Assembly (NCBI RefSeq): GCF_010093815.1
Contig: NW_022985575.1
Coordinates: forward strand, 62,001-126,000
Direction of reading: 5' to 3'
Length of the DNA stretch: 64,000 nt
Source: Pseudovirgaria hyperparasitica
Lineage: Eukaryota; Ascomycota; Dothideomycetes; Acrospermales; Acrospermaceae
Part shown: positions 43,613 through 56,500 of the stretch, in pieces
How positions within the stretch are numbered: the first letter of the stretch is position 1
How the letters are laid out: every line of letters starts with the position of its first letter
The notes under the pieces: generated by a model
What the model was told of the DNA's origin: nothing
Databases searched by the model: none
What the model saw: only the letters and a program-made list of their open reading frames with translations
Translations under genes and position numbers: made by a program

Positions 43613-45416
43613 ATGGCAGTCCAGCAATTCGTCGGTATGGCTGGTATGGCCCTCTCGAGAGCTAACCACGCTTTTGCAGTTGGTGGCCAATTTAACAACC
43701 CGCCTGACGTTCCGATCTGGTGCGGAAAGGCGTACATGAAGACGTCAGAGAGAGATATTCACCCACATGACGTCGAAATAACTAACTTCTCACAGCAACG
43801 CATCCTTCGAACCCGGTGGAGAACTCGTTGAGCCCCCCAGATCAGATCACCCATTGCTAGACTTGAATATATATCCACACTTCAACATCTACACCGCGGG
43901 CGAAGAGTACGCATCCTTCGTAATTGACGCACCCATATCCTACATCCACGGCTTTCCTTACTCAAACCCAACCATCGACAATACCACCAACACGGTCTCT
44001 CCCTTTACTTATCTCATCATCGAAGTCTCCGACACGCACACCGGCGCTCAGATCATTAGCGGCGACCGAAGCGTGAAGATCAACTCGACAGCAAACATAT
44101 TCCCCTTTTCCCTCGACCATTTCACACCCCGATTCGCCCCCTACAACATAACCCTATCCGCATCCTCCATCGACGGCAGCCAGACCTACACCACACACAC
44201 ATCCCTCACCTACCTCCCCGCCCGCACCGACCACGGCTCCGTCGTCAAACTCGACAACCTCCACGGCGGCCTCTACGTCCGCGACCAGCTCTCCAAAACC
44301 AGCACAACCTGGCAACCCATCATCCCCTTCACCTTCTACACCTCCTGGGACGGCTTCCTCCTCCCCTCCCCCTCCTCCCTCGACACCTACAAAGCCCTCG
44401 GCTACAACACAATCCACATCATCCCCCCCGGCACCCAAGACCCCTTCGACCCCACCCTCTTCGAATCCTACCTCTCCCACATGGACGCCCTCAACCTCCA
44501 CCTCATCTACGACATGCGCCACACCTACACAAACACCACCTCCCTAACCACCCAACTCCACCGCCTCACACCCCACAAATCCCTCCTCCTCTGGTACACC
44601 GCCGACGAGCCCGACGGCATCGGCGCCCCGCTCGACAGCCCCCGCCACGCCTACTCCCTCCTCAAATCCCTCGACCCCTACCACCCCGTCAGCCTCGTGC
44701 TCAACTGCGCAAACTTCCACTACGCTGCCTATGCCGCCGGCGCAGACATCCTCCTGCAAGACGCATACCCCGTCGGTATCAACGCACAGCACAGCACAGT
44801 CTGGGACACGCCGTGCAACCGCACGTACGGCGACTGCGGGTGTGATGGCTGCACAGGCCGACTTGAGGATGTAGCGCGGCGGATGGACGCGGTGGCGCGC
44901 TACGAGACGTGGATTGCGCGGGAGGGGGAAGGGAAGAAGGCGTTTTGGGTTGTGCCGCAGGCGTTTGGGAATGAGAGTTATTGGCCGCGGTATCCGCGGG
45001 CGGATGAGGAGGTCGTGCTGGTGATGCTGGGGGTGAATCATGGGGCGAAGGGGGTTTCGGCGTGGAGTTTTCCGACGACGGGGGAGTTGAGGGATGTGAC
45101 GGGGGCGTTGGCGCGGGTGTTGACGAGGGGGGATGTTACGGGGTTGGTGCTCGGGGGTGAAGGGGTGGGGTTGAGGGTCGTGGGTAGGGAGAGAGTTGAT
45201 GCTGCTGGGTGGGTTGGAGAGGGAGCTATGCTTGTCAGTGTGGTGAGTATGGAGTATGATGCGAGTAAGGGGTTGGTGAGTGTGGAGTTGCCTGTTCGGG
45301 CGAAGGGGGTCAAGGAGAAGATCTGGGGCGGTGATGGGTGGAAGGTCGATGGGAAGACTCTAAGCAAGGACGGATTAGTGAATCTCGAAGTCGCCATTCT
45401 GATACTCGAGGTTTGA
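43613..45416 (+). CDS. Glycoside-hydrolase-like TIM-barrel protein
   Basis: Exons 43613-43743 and 43796-45416 give 583 residues; the junction reads AYMKTNASFEPGGELVEPP. An N-terminal beta domain (about 30-165) precedes a barrel-like region with WDGFLLPSPSS, GYNTIHIIPPGT, LHLIYDMRHTYTN, and LLLWYTADEPDG, where a Glu sits at a typical catalytic strand end; then VLNCANFHYAAYAAGADILLQDAYP and a Cys-rich stretch (CNRTYGDCGCDGC). Many Asn-X-Thr/Ser sites suggest passage through the secretory route, but no strong signal peptide is seen. A second, 45-base intron with perfect signals may lie at 43635-43679 in the first exon; removing it would shorten the N-terminus to MAVQQFVVGGQFNNP. The coding strand changes from C-rich to G-rich near 44,900. 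Hydrolase role is inferred from fold-like motifs; I cannot name the family. Confidence 0.7.
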
Positions 45417-45736
45417 ACACACTGGCGTCCTCGTCAATAGAACACCGCAGAAACAGATGGAAATGTATTTCGATCAAACGTCTATTCTGGTTCTTGGTAT
45501 GACAAAGAAGATTTATGTCTATCTACATACCGGCGGTCAATAGCTTCAAAAAGCGCGCGCGAAGTCTAGCTACAACCCGGGAGAAGACCAATAGAAACGC
45601 CAGTCCGAAACTTAATCCGATGCATTAAGAAAAACACGCACACAGCCCATATCGTCTCTGTACGTGAACATCATTACGCTTTTTTCGACTCCAGATGACC
45701 CCCTGTACACTTTTTGATAGATGACAGGCGAGTCGC
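45417..45736. other. Convergent intergenic gap
   Basis: 3'-3' gap between the glycoside-hydrolase-like gene and elongation factor 3; nothing further seen. Confidence 0.45.
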
Positions 45737-48700
45737 TCATTCGTCCTCGGATTCAGAGACGTAGGCGTCACCCAGTTCCTTCTTGCGGGCCATACGGGCT
45801 GGTGGAAACGTTAGCAGATGACACTTCAACATGCAGGTACAGCATTGCGACTCACCCTTCTTCTTCTTTCTTAGCTCAGCACTTGTAAGCTTCTTCTTCT
45901 TTGGACCCGACTCGATCTTGTTACCCATGGCGTCGAACTTGACCTCCTCGTCATCGCCCTTTGCATCCAGACGAGGTCCAGCACCTTGTCCTTGCACCCA
46001 GTTGTGTCCAGAAGGTGTCATCTTGCCGTCAACAACGGCCCACACTTCCTCGGTGAGATCCTTGGTGAACTCGGCAGAGTGAGTGATAATGATGACACCA
46101 CCCTCGAAAGACTTGATGGCCTTGGACAAGGCACCTAGTGAGTCACGGTCGAGGTAGTTGGTAGGCTCGTCAAGAACGATCAAGTGAGGACGTTGCCATG
46201 AGCAGGCAGCGAGCACGACCTTGACACGCTGACCACCAGACAGACCCTTCATACGAGAGTGAGAGATAAGCTCAGCATCAAGACCGAAGTTGGCAGCGTG
46301 TTGCTCAATTTCCTTGCGGACCAAGGGACGGAATTGACCGCTGGCGAGAGCCTCCTTCTGGTCGACTTCGGCAACAGCCTTCTGATGCGATGACAAGATC
46401 TCGTTACGTGGGATCCAAGCATTGTCTGCAGTCATCATGGGGGTCCACTTCTCGTTCTTCATTCCGACGTTTTCACCAAGGGCGAACGAACACTCGTATT
46501 CGTACGAGTTCTTGAACTTTCTGCGTGAGTGCACACCGATGACTCTGCGCTGAGTGCCCTCAATCTTGTATACCTTGTTCATGGCGTTGACATCATCATC
46601 AGTGACAATCTTGTTGGCACGGTCCATCGTCTCGCGATCCTCACCGGTCTGGAAACGCCATTGAATGTACTCAGATGGTGTCTTCTCGAGATGGTGATCG
46701 ATATGGGCGAAAGCGTGCTGCTTAATGTATGCGATACGGATGTTCTCGTGCTGGTAGACCTCACCAGATGTGGGAATGAGTTCACCAGTCAAGACGTTGA
46801 CAAGAGTTGATTTGCCAGCACCGTTGGGGCCAATGACAGCAATACGAGAGCCAAGAGAACACTGGAAGGAGATGCCGTGGATCTGAGGCTTGGAAGTACC
46901 AGGGTATTGGAAGGACATGTTCGTGACACGAACAATAGCCTTGGCCTTTGTCTTGACACCTTCAAGGAAACCGGGTTCGGGGAATTTGAACTCCATCTCG
47001 GAAGCACCAAGCTCGTAGTATGAGCGAGCAGATGGGACACGCTTGACGAACTCGCTCAATGTACCACGGTAGCGCTTAAGCTTGAAGCGCTCGTAGTGAA
47101 TGACGTGTTGGATAACGTTGTCGAGGAATTTGCTGTCGTGAGAGATGATGATGGATGTGCAAGGGTTGCCAACGAGGTAGTCTTCCAGCCACTTGACGTT
47201 CTTGACGTCCATGTGGTTGGTCGGCTCGTCCAGAAGGAGGATATCAGGCTCCTCGAAGACGGCACGGGCAAGGGCCAGCTTCATCTTCCAGCCACCCGAC
47301 AGGGAGCCGACGGGAGAGGAAATTTGATCCTTGACGAAACCGAACTCTTGCAGTGTCTTCTCAACATCTGCATCAGGTTTGGTGATACCGACTGACTGCA
47401 GCTTCTTCTGAGTCCATTCGATGACTGTGTACTCAGTATCGTCGGAGTCAAGGTCGTGCTCGACGTAAACAGTCTTGACTTCGCTCTGCTTGGGGAAGCC
47501 CTCGACTTGCTCGTTGTTGATGGCGCGCATAAGGGTGGTCTTACCAGATCCGTTGGGGCCCAAAAGACCGTAACGCTGGCCACGCTTCAAGCGGAGATGG
47601 GTCTGATTGAGCAAGATCTTTGCACCGTAGGCAAGATTGAATGTGCAGTTACATAGATCCTCGCCCTCCTCCTCATCAGGTTCCATTTCTTCCTCGTCAG
47701 CGACACCAGGAGAGGCACGCTTGCGAAGAGAGTCAATGATACCAGGGGCATCTGCGTCACCAACGACAACGGCAACGTAGGGAGACAGAGCGGTCAACCA
47801 CGTGACCTGTTCGGTGTCCTTGTCATCGATGAGCTGACCGGCGATGGCAGAAATGTAGATGTTGACGGCTTCGAACTTGTCCGAGGTAGCATCCTTGTAC
47901 TTGGAGCCGTAGAGCTCCTTGAGATGGCCAAGAACGGTGGAAATGTCACCAGCATGAGACACCTCGGGGATCTTGCCATCTTTGACGTCACCAACACGGG
48001 CAAGGGTGTCGAGACCTTGCTTGGTCTTCTCGCGAGCTTCTGGGTCGGCAATTGTCTCATAGTTCTTGGTAAGAGCAGGCATAAGCTTGGGCAAGAAAGA
48101 TGCAACAATTTGAGGGTCCTCGACGAGCTTGCACATGTTGTCGACGATGACGGCAGACTTTCGCTTGATAGCAGTCTCGCGCTCGACAAGACCACGTTCA
48201 AGGAGAGGAACCATAATTGCCAGTGTCGGCTGGTGAACATCAGTGACGAAGGTAGTGGCACCCAGTAAGTGAACAGTCTCAGGGACGTTCTCTGGCTTGG
48301 CGATACACTTGATGAGCTCGGGAATGAAACGCTCGATATCCTTGTTGGAGATCAAAGCGCAAATCTTTTCCATAGTGCCGTACGCAGCCTTCTTGACCTC
48401 GGGCTTGGTGTCCCACATTGCCTCAGACACGATAGGAATCAGGTCTGGGACTTGCAGACCAGTCTGTACAGGAGAGTTTGCGGCTAGCGCCTCGATGCAG
48501 TTCAGGCCGGTGATCTTCTCGGGCCATTTCAGCGCTTCGCGGAGCGAAACGGTGATGTGAGGGATGATAGCCTTGACGGCATTGGCGTTTGTGGCTTTGA
48601 TGATGGCCTCAGTTGCGGCTTGCGCAGCAACCTTGACTGGGTTCATCTTGTCACTGACAGCCTTGAGAGTGGCGGGAAGGAGGGCGACAAGGTATGGTTC

Positions 48701-49064
48701 GATGGCGGGGGAGACTGTGGAGTGCGAAGCGATGGCCTTGATGGCGTCCAGCGCACGCTCTCGCACGTTGGCATCTTTCTTGTTGTTCAGTTGCTTCTGG
48801 AGCAGAGCAACAACCCTAGAGCGGTACTGTTAGCCCAAAATCCTCCGTGTGTGGAGTGGCAAAAGCTTACTTGGTGGGAGCATCAGCCTCCTCGATATCA
48901 CCGTTAATGAAAACGGCGAGGTTCTGCGAGGTAGCAGTGATCTCAGCGGCATCTTTCGAAATGCTGAGTTTAGAGACGAGTTCCTCGAGGACCTTGACGG
49001 ATGTCCTGTTCTCGCTCTTGACGGAGGCAGCGTTGTAGGACGCAGTTTCAGCAGCGGGAGCCAT
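45737..49064 (-). CDS. YEF3: Translation elongation factor 3, ABCF ATPase
   Basis: Fungus-specific ribosome ATPase that helps release tRNA from the E site. Exons 49064-48871, 48815-45856 and 45798-45737 encode 1,071 residues (yeast 1,044). HEAT repeats fill the first 320 residues. ABC1 has Walker [12 protein letters not shown] (near residue 480), signature [13 protein letters not shown] and Walker [15 protein letters not shown]2 has [10 protein letters not shown] (near 728), [12 protein letters not shown] and [11 protein letters not shown], with the chromodomain insertion between its Walker A and signature ([14 protein letters not shown]). The basic C-terminus reads [18 protein letters not shown] once the last intron is removed, ending in acidic SESEDE. 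Codon use is strongly biased to C-ending codons, as for a highly expressed gene. Confidence 0.98.
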
Positions 49065-50626
49065 GTTTTAAGGAGTTTTGAGAGTTTCTTTTAGACACAG
49101 ATAGCGGTAAGATATGCTATGCGGATGACGCTGAGATCAAGGCTGCTTGATCTGGTCGAAAGCGCAGAGGAAATAATCTATGAGATGAGGGTATCAAACG
49201 TAAGCGGTCGCGACGAAAGCGAGATTCGCAATGTCGCCACTTTTCTGATTCGCAAACGGCAAATACGACAGACTCTAGAGAAGACTGAAGGGAAAAGAGT
49301 AAGTATAGGAGCGAGTCCTGGAGAGAGTGAGAGTGAGTGGAGAGTTTGGGGGGAGGGAGTGAGGGTAATAAAAAAAGTGGTGGAGGGGCTGTGGACGAGT
49401 TTTAACTGTGGGCGCTGGAATAAATTTTTGTTCGGGCGACTAGCGAGGGGCAGGCGCTAAGGCCACCTTCACCGCTTCTACTGGTTGCCGGGCAAAAAAA
49501 TGAATAACAACTAGCAGTGAGCTTGCAGGCGTCTTTTTAGCCTTTCCCAACGACCAGACTCTGCCATTGCTGTGACTTTGAATCGGTTTCTTCAAGATGG
49601 ATATCTGCTGTAGTGGTGGTGAATCTGTCTGTCCGCGTGGTCAGTCAGTTTCATGGTTACATACTATATGTAGGAGCCAACGAGATGGTGAGAGACTGAC
49701 TGCACCATCCATCCTATGTCTGCTGCATACGAGGCGGCAAAACGCAACACATGCCAGCGGCAGTGTATCAGACATCGGATGGGCATTGGACCAGCCTCTC
49801 TCCCGCCCACACTGGTAGTGTATCTATCTAGTAGACATAGTAGATATGTAGACATGCTGGTGTACATATATCAAGACACATGGTTCAGCTGGAGATTCAA
49901 TGGTGGGTTGTCTCTATCATATGTCTCACAGGGTGACCACTCTGATCTCTCATCAGCATGAAGTTATAGAGTACTCTGTTGAATTGAAGGCTAATACCTA
50001 GGGAGTACATATATAATACTACTAAGAATACCTATTAGGTACATATCTTAATTAGGCGCAGAACAACCCTTATCCTTATCGCTGCCGGCCCGACTCCCGC
50101 CGCCACTTCGGGCCTTATCGGGCGGCGTCACCGTGCACGCTCACTCCGACTCGTATAGAACTTGTTCACACACACTTTACCAATATCACACTCACGTTGG
50201 AAACGTACCATCCCTCCCTCATTGAGTATTCATCTAGTCGTTTGATTTCTATATACTCCAATCTCCCCCTGATCTCCGCGTGTATGGATGAAAGGTTGGC
50301 AGTGTGATTGCGGGCACCAGCATATTCAAGGTATTACTAATGCCCGCACTGATGCTTGCACCTCACACTCCGCATTCTTCACTTTGCGACGCAGACCTTA
50401 CCCCAGACTTTATGCTCGTCGGCAGCCTAGATCCCGCCGTTGAACGCACTCCACATTACGCTTATCCTCATCCGAAATGCGTGGCGTTGTGCATTGGCGG
50501 TGAGCGGTGTGCCATTGATTTTTCGCGACATCATGCTTGTCCTTTATAGCTCGCGTAACACTCACAAGCCTACGATGATGGATCTGACCATCGATTCTCT
50601 TCGTTGACTGGTAATCTCCGCAAAGC
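49065..50626. other. Promoter and leader region of elongation factor 3
   Basis: About 1.56 kb. On the minus strand 49290-49420 is strongly pyrimidine-rich, as in CT-box leaders of highly expressed fungal genes. At 50080-50130 a GC-rich string can fold (CGCCGCC pairing with GGGCGGCG). The plus-strand frame 49119-49460 is probably a by-product of the purine-rich strand. Confidence 0.45.
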
Positions 50627-52008
50627 TCATCGAACCCCAAGTACTTTGTACGCCAATGTTCCGAACAGTGGACTGCGCGTAAACATGTTGCTATTGCCAT
50701 TACGTCCGAGCCAAAGTGCAAATACTCCGACCACGATGGCAAGTCCAACGGCGCTGGCTGGCTTTCTATACGCCCAAGCCATATACTTGGCCTTCGACAG
50801 AGCCTTCTGGCGTGCGTCTTGTCGTGCAACCTGAGCAGCGTGTTGTGTGAAATTCCTCATGCAAGCCTCATCAGTCTGGGACCATATTTTTTGTGGTTCA
50901 GTCGTGGTCTTCAGAACACTATACGGAGACACATTGGCCCATGCACGGAAGGGAAGCGATGTTGGCGGATATGCCTTGTATAGTTCAACAGCGCGGGCTA
51001 TGAGGGCATCGAGGTCGAGAGGTTGAGGGAGCTTTGAGAGAATGAAATGTTGCATCTGCGGATCGTCCTGAGGAACTTCGAGAAGCTCCGCTCTGCGCGA
51101 GAGAATTATTGCTGCATATAAATATATTGACATGACCGCTTCCTGGGAAATCAGGAAGTCGAATAGCCTAGCAATATCCCCGTACTCTTGTATATCGTGC
51201 GCATACATTGTCAACGTTGCAGCTAGTGCAAAGTATGGCTGCGCACCTTGAACATGGTTGTATAGCTCGCGATCGGCAGTATACAGGATAGGAGGCAGGA
51301 GTCGAAGGTGGGATATCGAAGCGGTCATTGACGGAAGCATGAAGTCTCGGATCCGGAGGAGAGACATGCGGGAGGCAACATATGCAGCAATATTGCGGTC
51401 ATCGAAGACGAGAAGTATCACTTGTACTATATCGTGATAGCCCTGAAAATAACAAAGGTCGGGGTGTTTTCGCAGCACATCAACGATTACGTAGGAAAGA
51501 TCGTGTTTTCTGCGCTCGATCTGGGCTGTGTTTTCATCTGCAGTAAACGTCAGTCTGCTCCACAGCTTCAACGATATCAAAATGTTCGTACCATTGGGGT
51601 AATATACAAAGGATCGGTCGACGTCTAGTTGGACTTGGTCTTCGTCTTTGTGTGGTGGCAAGGAGCTCCAAGACTCCCGTTTTTTGCGTGAGGCACTATT
51701 TCGATCTCCGAGCAGTAGCTGCCCTAATAGTGTTATGTTAGGCCAAATGCCTTTTACTTCGAGGACCATTCCTTGGACTTACATGCGACCCGACGCACGT
51801 TGTCTTTCACGAAGCCATACTTGCTTGTAGCGTGGCGTACAAGAGCGCCAAGGTCTTTTGAGTCGCAAGCTTTGAGGACCTCTTTCACTTTGACCTCGCG
51901 AGCATCGATATTTGGATCAGCGGCTGCGATAGAGGTTGCATCTGAGACTTTGGGTGTATCGCTCTTCTCGTCCAGTGCTATGTCTGGTGCAATCCTTGGG
52001 TAATTCAT
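50627..52008 (-). CDS. TBC-domain Rab GTPase-activating protein, Gyp8/TBC1D20-like
   Basis: Speeds GTP hydrolysis on a Rab, probably the ER-Golgi Rab Ypt1. Exons 52008-51783, 51723-51592 and 51537-50627 give 422 residues. Splicing produces RRVAWQLLLGDRN and then YYPNDENTAQIERRKHDL. The catalytic Arg finger is in QLDVDRSFVYYP and the Gln finger in LCYFQGYHDIVQV, the two residues needed for TBC catalysis. A C-terminal hydrophobic segment (ASAVGLAIVVGVFALWLG, about 386-403) is a tail anchor, a trait of Gyp8 and TBC1D20, which sit in the ER membrane. Assignment to this subgroup rests on the anchor and overall order. Confidence 0.88.
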
Positions 52009-53520
52009 ATGGAAGATTATGAGGAAGATAGTACCATTCCGGATGATATTGCCTCAGCATATGAGACGTGCTTTGATCGTTGTCATGGTCATAGTCAATC
52101 TACAGTTATCACAGAGTAAGAAGACTAGTATGCCTGATGCGAAAGCAGATGTGGCTGGTGGCTGGTGTGGCTAGGGGCAGGGCTCGTCAGCCACACCACA
52201 ACTATGAGAACGAGACTGTATCATCATCGCTCCGGTCTTGTTCTCGCCAGAGTTCCGATGTAGCATCGTGTCATCTTAGCCTGGCCATAGAGCATAGAAA
52301 ATATCGCTGGCAACGAGAGCAATTCGTCTCGTTGTTGTCACTGAAGACGTCATCACCCTTGACAGGAGTAAGCAAGCGAGCAAGCGAGTAAGCGAGCGAG
52401 ACGACGTTGACACGGCGGGTTCAGCGGCTGAGAGGCGATCATGGGGCCCATCGCGAAGTCATTTCCGATAGGATAATGGTAGTCATGGAGTAATAAGTGA
52501 TATATACACATTTTGTGGCTTCATTGAAGAATACCGGCGTAACATCAGCCTTTAAGGAGCTTTTCCTTCTATGATCCTCGACACCCAACTGCCCTCTCGA
52601 CCCCCTACATAGGAAATGATATTGCCAGTCACGTGCACATATGCTACCAGGATTACTGCGATCGTGACCTTGTTGAGGCTTGATATCGAGCCACTGTAAT
52701 TGCTGCTTCAAGCGACGCGCAGAAGAAGGTAGTAGGGGGAGAGTTTGGGGTGAGGTGTCATCCATCCACACTGCAGCCAGGTCTCTCCCTGCATGCAACA
52801 CTGTACACTTATCCCATACTTAATACTACTGACTATCATACTACTGCTTTCCTCCCGTCTTTCGCTTTCGGACCTCGCCGCACTGTCAGTCATTTCGAGT
52901 TCCACCGGAGCCTTTCTTCCTGAAAACCTCCAGTCCTGATTGGCGCTGGTGTATGCCCGTCATACACGCAGATGCATATACTGGCCACGCTCTTCTAAGC
53001 ATTCTTTGTGCATTGCTCACTACTTTCGCTTTGATATAAGCCTTTTCTGACTATACCTAGTGAGCGATATCCAAGCTATCCCTCCCACCACCATCGTTCT
53101 TCCTACCCCAAACGCCATCCTGCACCACTATACTATATCCTGCGTGATAGACGTGCATCTACTCTCTCTTACAAGCAGCATACTATTATCTTCACACACA
53201 CACCGAGGATGTACTCTTGCCGTACTTCGAGAAATGCTGACCGGTCACACAGCCTATTTCCTGTAGGGTGAGCCTGGCCCGCAGCGACGCGAGAGTCGAG
53301 TTTCTGCGGCAGCTGCACTACAGCTTTTGCGCCAACATCTGGCCGCAACTCTTTGTTGGCTTGCAGAAATCATTTGCGTCTTTGACGAGGAATGCTTTTG
53401 GCAGAAAGACTCTGCACACTTTGTTCTAGATTTCATCTGCCACAGTCGTCTGTTGTTGTGGTAGTTTCACGTCTCGGTCATTTCACTCACTGATTTCGGG
53501 GCCCATAGCCGGTCACAGTG
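52009..53520. other. Divergent intergenic region of 1.5 kb
   Basis: Between the TBC gene and the MMS1/CPSF-A gene. Contains a short AAGCGAGC-type simple repeat (about 52368-52401). Pyrimidine-rich DNA from 53050 to 53220 probably belongs to the promoter or leader of the downstream gene. No other gene seen. Confidence 0.45.
52368..52401. repeat. Imperfect AAGCGAGC/GTAAGC simple repeat
   Basis: Four to five units alternating AAGCGAG and TAAGCGAG in 34 bases. Probably a neutral microsatellite upstream of the TBC gene. Confidence 0.6.
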
Positions 53521-56500
53521 ATGGATCAAACCTTCGAAATAGACCAGGTCGTGGATGGCCAATACGAACGACGTCAAATGACCGTAGCACAGCTCATGGC
53601 TGAACGAAGTGCGAGCAAAAAAAAGCTGCTACCGGAACCAACAAAGCCAAAAGCAGCTCCACAGTTAGGATTGCTTTCAAGGACAATCGTGCCAAGTCCC
53701 ACCATCAATCACATCATACCTGTTCGCATCCGACATCAGAATAAGAACGATCTCGTTTATGTAGGTGAAGATTTTCTCCGCCTACACGAGATCCAGGATG
53801 ACGGAAGTCTGGATTTTGTCGTCGGCCGAGAAGGACTACCGCGTATTCGTGCTGCAAAAGCATTTGGACAACCATGGCAACAACTTTCGGATGTTCAGAT
53901 TAAACTTGAGAACGGAATGTCACCTGACATTGATACTGTCTGGGAAAAGGAGTCGACTGCCTTCTCCGAAAGTAGTTCGAATGCATCCCAGGCAAACTTT
54001 CCCCCTCAACTGCTTTTGCTTGCGTTGGAGACCCAAGAACTCCTCTTCGTATATACCCAATCCGATGAAAACAACAGAGTATCGTTCCATGCTCAGTCAA
54101 TTGCTTTGATGTCTGGCAAATCGATTCTCGAACATCCAGGCAATCAAATCGCCGTCGATCCTCGCTCAAGGGCAATCGCAGTTGCAGCGTCGGAAAAGAA
54201 CGTAGTCATTTACTCTACGAATCCTCCCCAGGATATGCAAGGGTCCTCCAAAATGACGAGTTTCATACAGAGCGAGGCCATTGAGCAGGTTCCTGGCGTC
54301 ATACTGAAGATGGACTTTCTCTTTCCCGCAGAACAAGATAATGATCACATCGCCCTACTGATCATACATTCTCACAATAGCCGTGTATATATCACTTGTT
54401 TCGACTGGATCGCTTCCATTGGCTTGACGTCAAGACAACGGCGTCTGAAGGCTCTCCCATTAGTTGAATGTAAGGCATTTTCATCTTTCGATCTCTAGCC
54501 TGCCTTTTTCCTCGTTCAGTATAAGCTTATTTCCTGTTCTAATTCTCTCAGGTCAAGAATATCCCTTACTACTAATCACTCTTCAGTTTTCGCCAGACTG
54601 CATGATCGTTACCGAAGATGGTATATACTACTTCCAGAAGATATTAGCAGGTGCAGATAAGGTCAAGAAGGTCTTTGACAGCCACGACCCTGTCATATCG
54701 AAACATCTGCACAAACGACCACCACTATGGACCTCATGGACCAGGGTCGAGCGCGCACATCGTTTCCACAATAGGGTTCAGGAAGACTTTTACCTTGTTC
54801 GCGAAGACGGTCAATTCTTCTATATGGAAGTCAAGAGCAAAGAGACATATTGCGGAATGAGTTACGCAGGCTCATTTGGTTGTAATGTGGATACTGCTTT
54901 TACCAATCTACCTCTTGGTCTGAGGAAGCCGGACCACGTTGTTGCTGCTGGAATTGGTGGCCATGGTGGAATCTTGCGCATAGGCATGTCTGGAAAAGTG
55001 GCTGAAGTACCCCGACGCGAAAAGGTCTTCCAACCAGACTTGGTCGGGCAGTTACCAAGCTGGGCTCCTACGATGGATCTTGTTGAGGATACCTGCAATA
55101 CACAATCACAAGGCACTTTTCCACATGGTATCGTTGTCACTAGTGGCCGGGCACCACGTGGATGTGTATCGAGCCTCAGATCAGGACTTAGCGCCAACAT
55201 ACGAGCACAAATAGGTGCTGACATGGATGTGGCGAATTGCATCGGTGGCTACCTACTCTCCACTCCCGAGTCAGATCAGATTGTCTTCCTTCTGTCCTTC
55301 CCCACGCACAGCGATCTGATTCGGCTTTCTGTCGTCGAAGAGGCTGGCGAAGAGGTCCTTGATGTTCAAGTTGGCCTATCGGAAGCGCAGGAAGATAATG
55401 TTGGTTTGGATCTTGGGCTTGAAACTCTTTTTGCTTCGTCCATCGGTTCAGATAGAGCCATTCAGGTGACCAGGAGGGGCGCAATCATCACTGAAGCACT
55501 TACACTTCGGGAGACCGCTCGACTTAGCTTATCTCCCGATTCGGCCATTTCCGTTGCTACGTTGGAAGGCAATTACCTTGTCTACGCCTACATGTCAGTA
55601 GACAGTGGTGGCGTGAGACTTGCAGTGACAACATTCAACCGAGAACTTGATATCTTGACTGGAAGCGAGCATCATTTCGACCTTTCTAGTGAGCCTACGT
55701 GCGTCAAGTTTATAACAATTGCTGAGAAGGTTGTGCTTGCCGTCAGTACGCATGCCCATGAGTTGTTGTTCTTCGACTTGCCTTCTTCTAGTTCAAATCT
55801 GCGACTGTTATCCGCACATCGGTTGCCCAAGGACAAAGGTTCCTCGGCGACTTGCGAAAGCCTCGCTGTCCTGCATTCTGAACCGTGTACGGACCTCTTA
55901 GTCTGCGGTCTACGCAGTGGACATGTCTTGTCTTTCGAGGTTGACGTCGACTCGCCTGTATTCGATCCAAGTTTTGTGGCCGTGGAAGGTATAAACCATC
56001 CCGTACTCAGAGTATCATCCGTGCGTGAACTTACTGTCGGACCAACCTCAGTCAGACTCTTCGACACGCCCATTGGATTGTTCATGACCTGCAACAACAT
56101 CTTCTGTCGGATTGACCGACTGACCCGTCATAACGCTCTGTTAGAGGTCCGGACACTCCTGTTCGAAGATGTATACCAGGATAACCTGAGACCGTTCCCC
56201 ATATATACTACGCTATACCTCCCACGTAACATGCTTTTCGCCGGGGAAGGTCTCTCGGAGTCGCTACTTTGCGTATCTGAGGGTGAGCTGCTATCTACAG
56301 TGCCTGATGAGAGCTCTGCTGTCATCCCTAAGAGACTTCCAATAGATGGTACGCCGTATAGAATGATCGTCGACGATGAGCACTATTTAGCCTTGACTAG
56401 AAAGACAGAGTGGCGGAATGGTCTACACGCAAGTTCCAAGACTCGTTGTTGTCTGGAAGTAATCGATCCTCGGCGTTACACAACACAAGAAGAGACGGAA

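Noticed and set aside
44154-44522. Minus-strand open frame rich in Val, Glu and Gly across the glycoside-hydrolase-like gene
   Set aside because: It mirrors the C-rich third positions of the plus-strand gene and has no splice signals or family likeness.
47794-48261. Ser/Leu-rich open frame inside elongation factor 3
   Set aside because: A shadow of the strongly biased codon use of the factor; it lies entirely within its HEAT-repeat exon.
49119-49460. Plus-strand frame just upstream of elongation factor 3
   Set aside because: Arg/Glu/Gly-rich because the strand is purine-rich; overlaps the probable leader of the factor.
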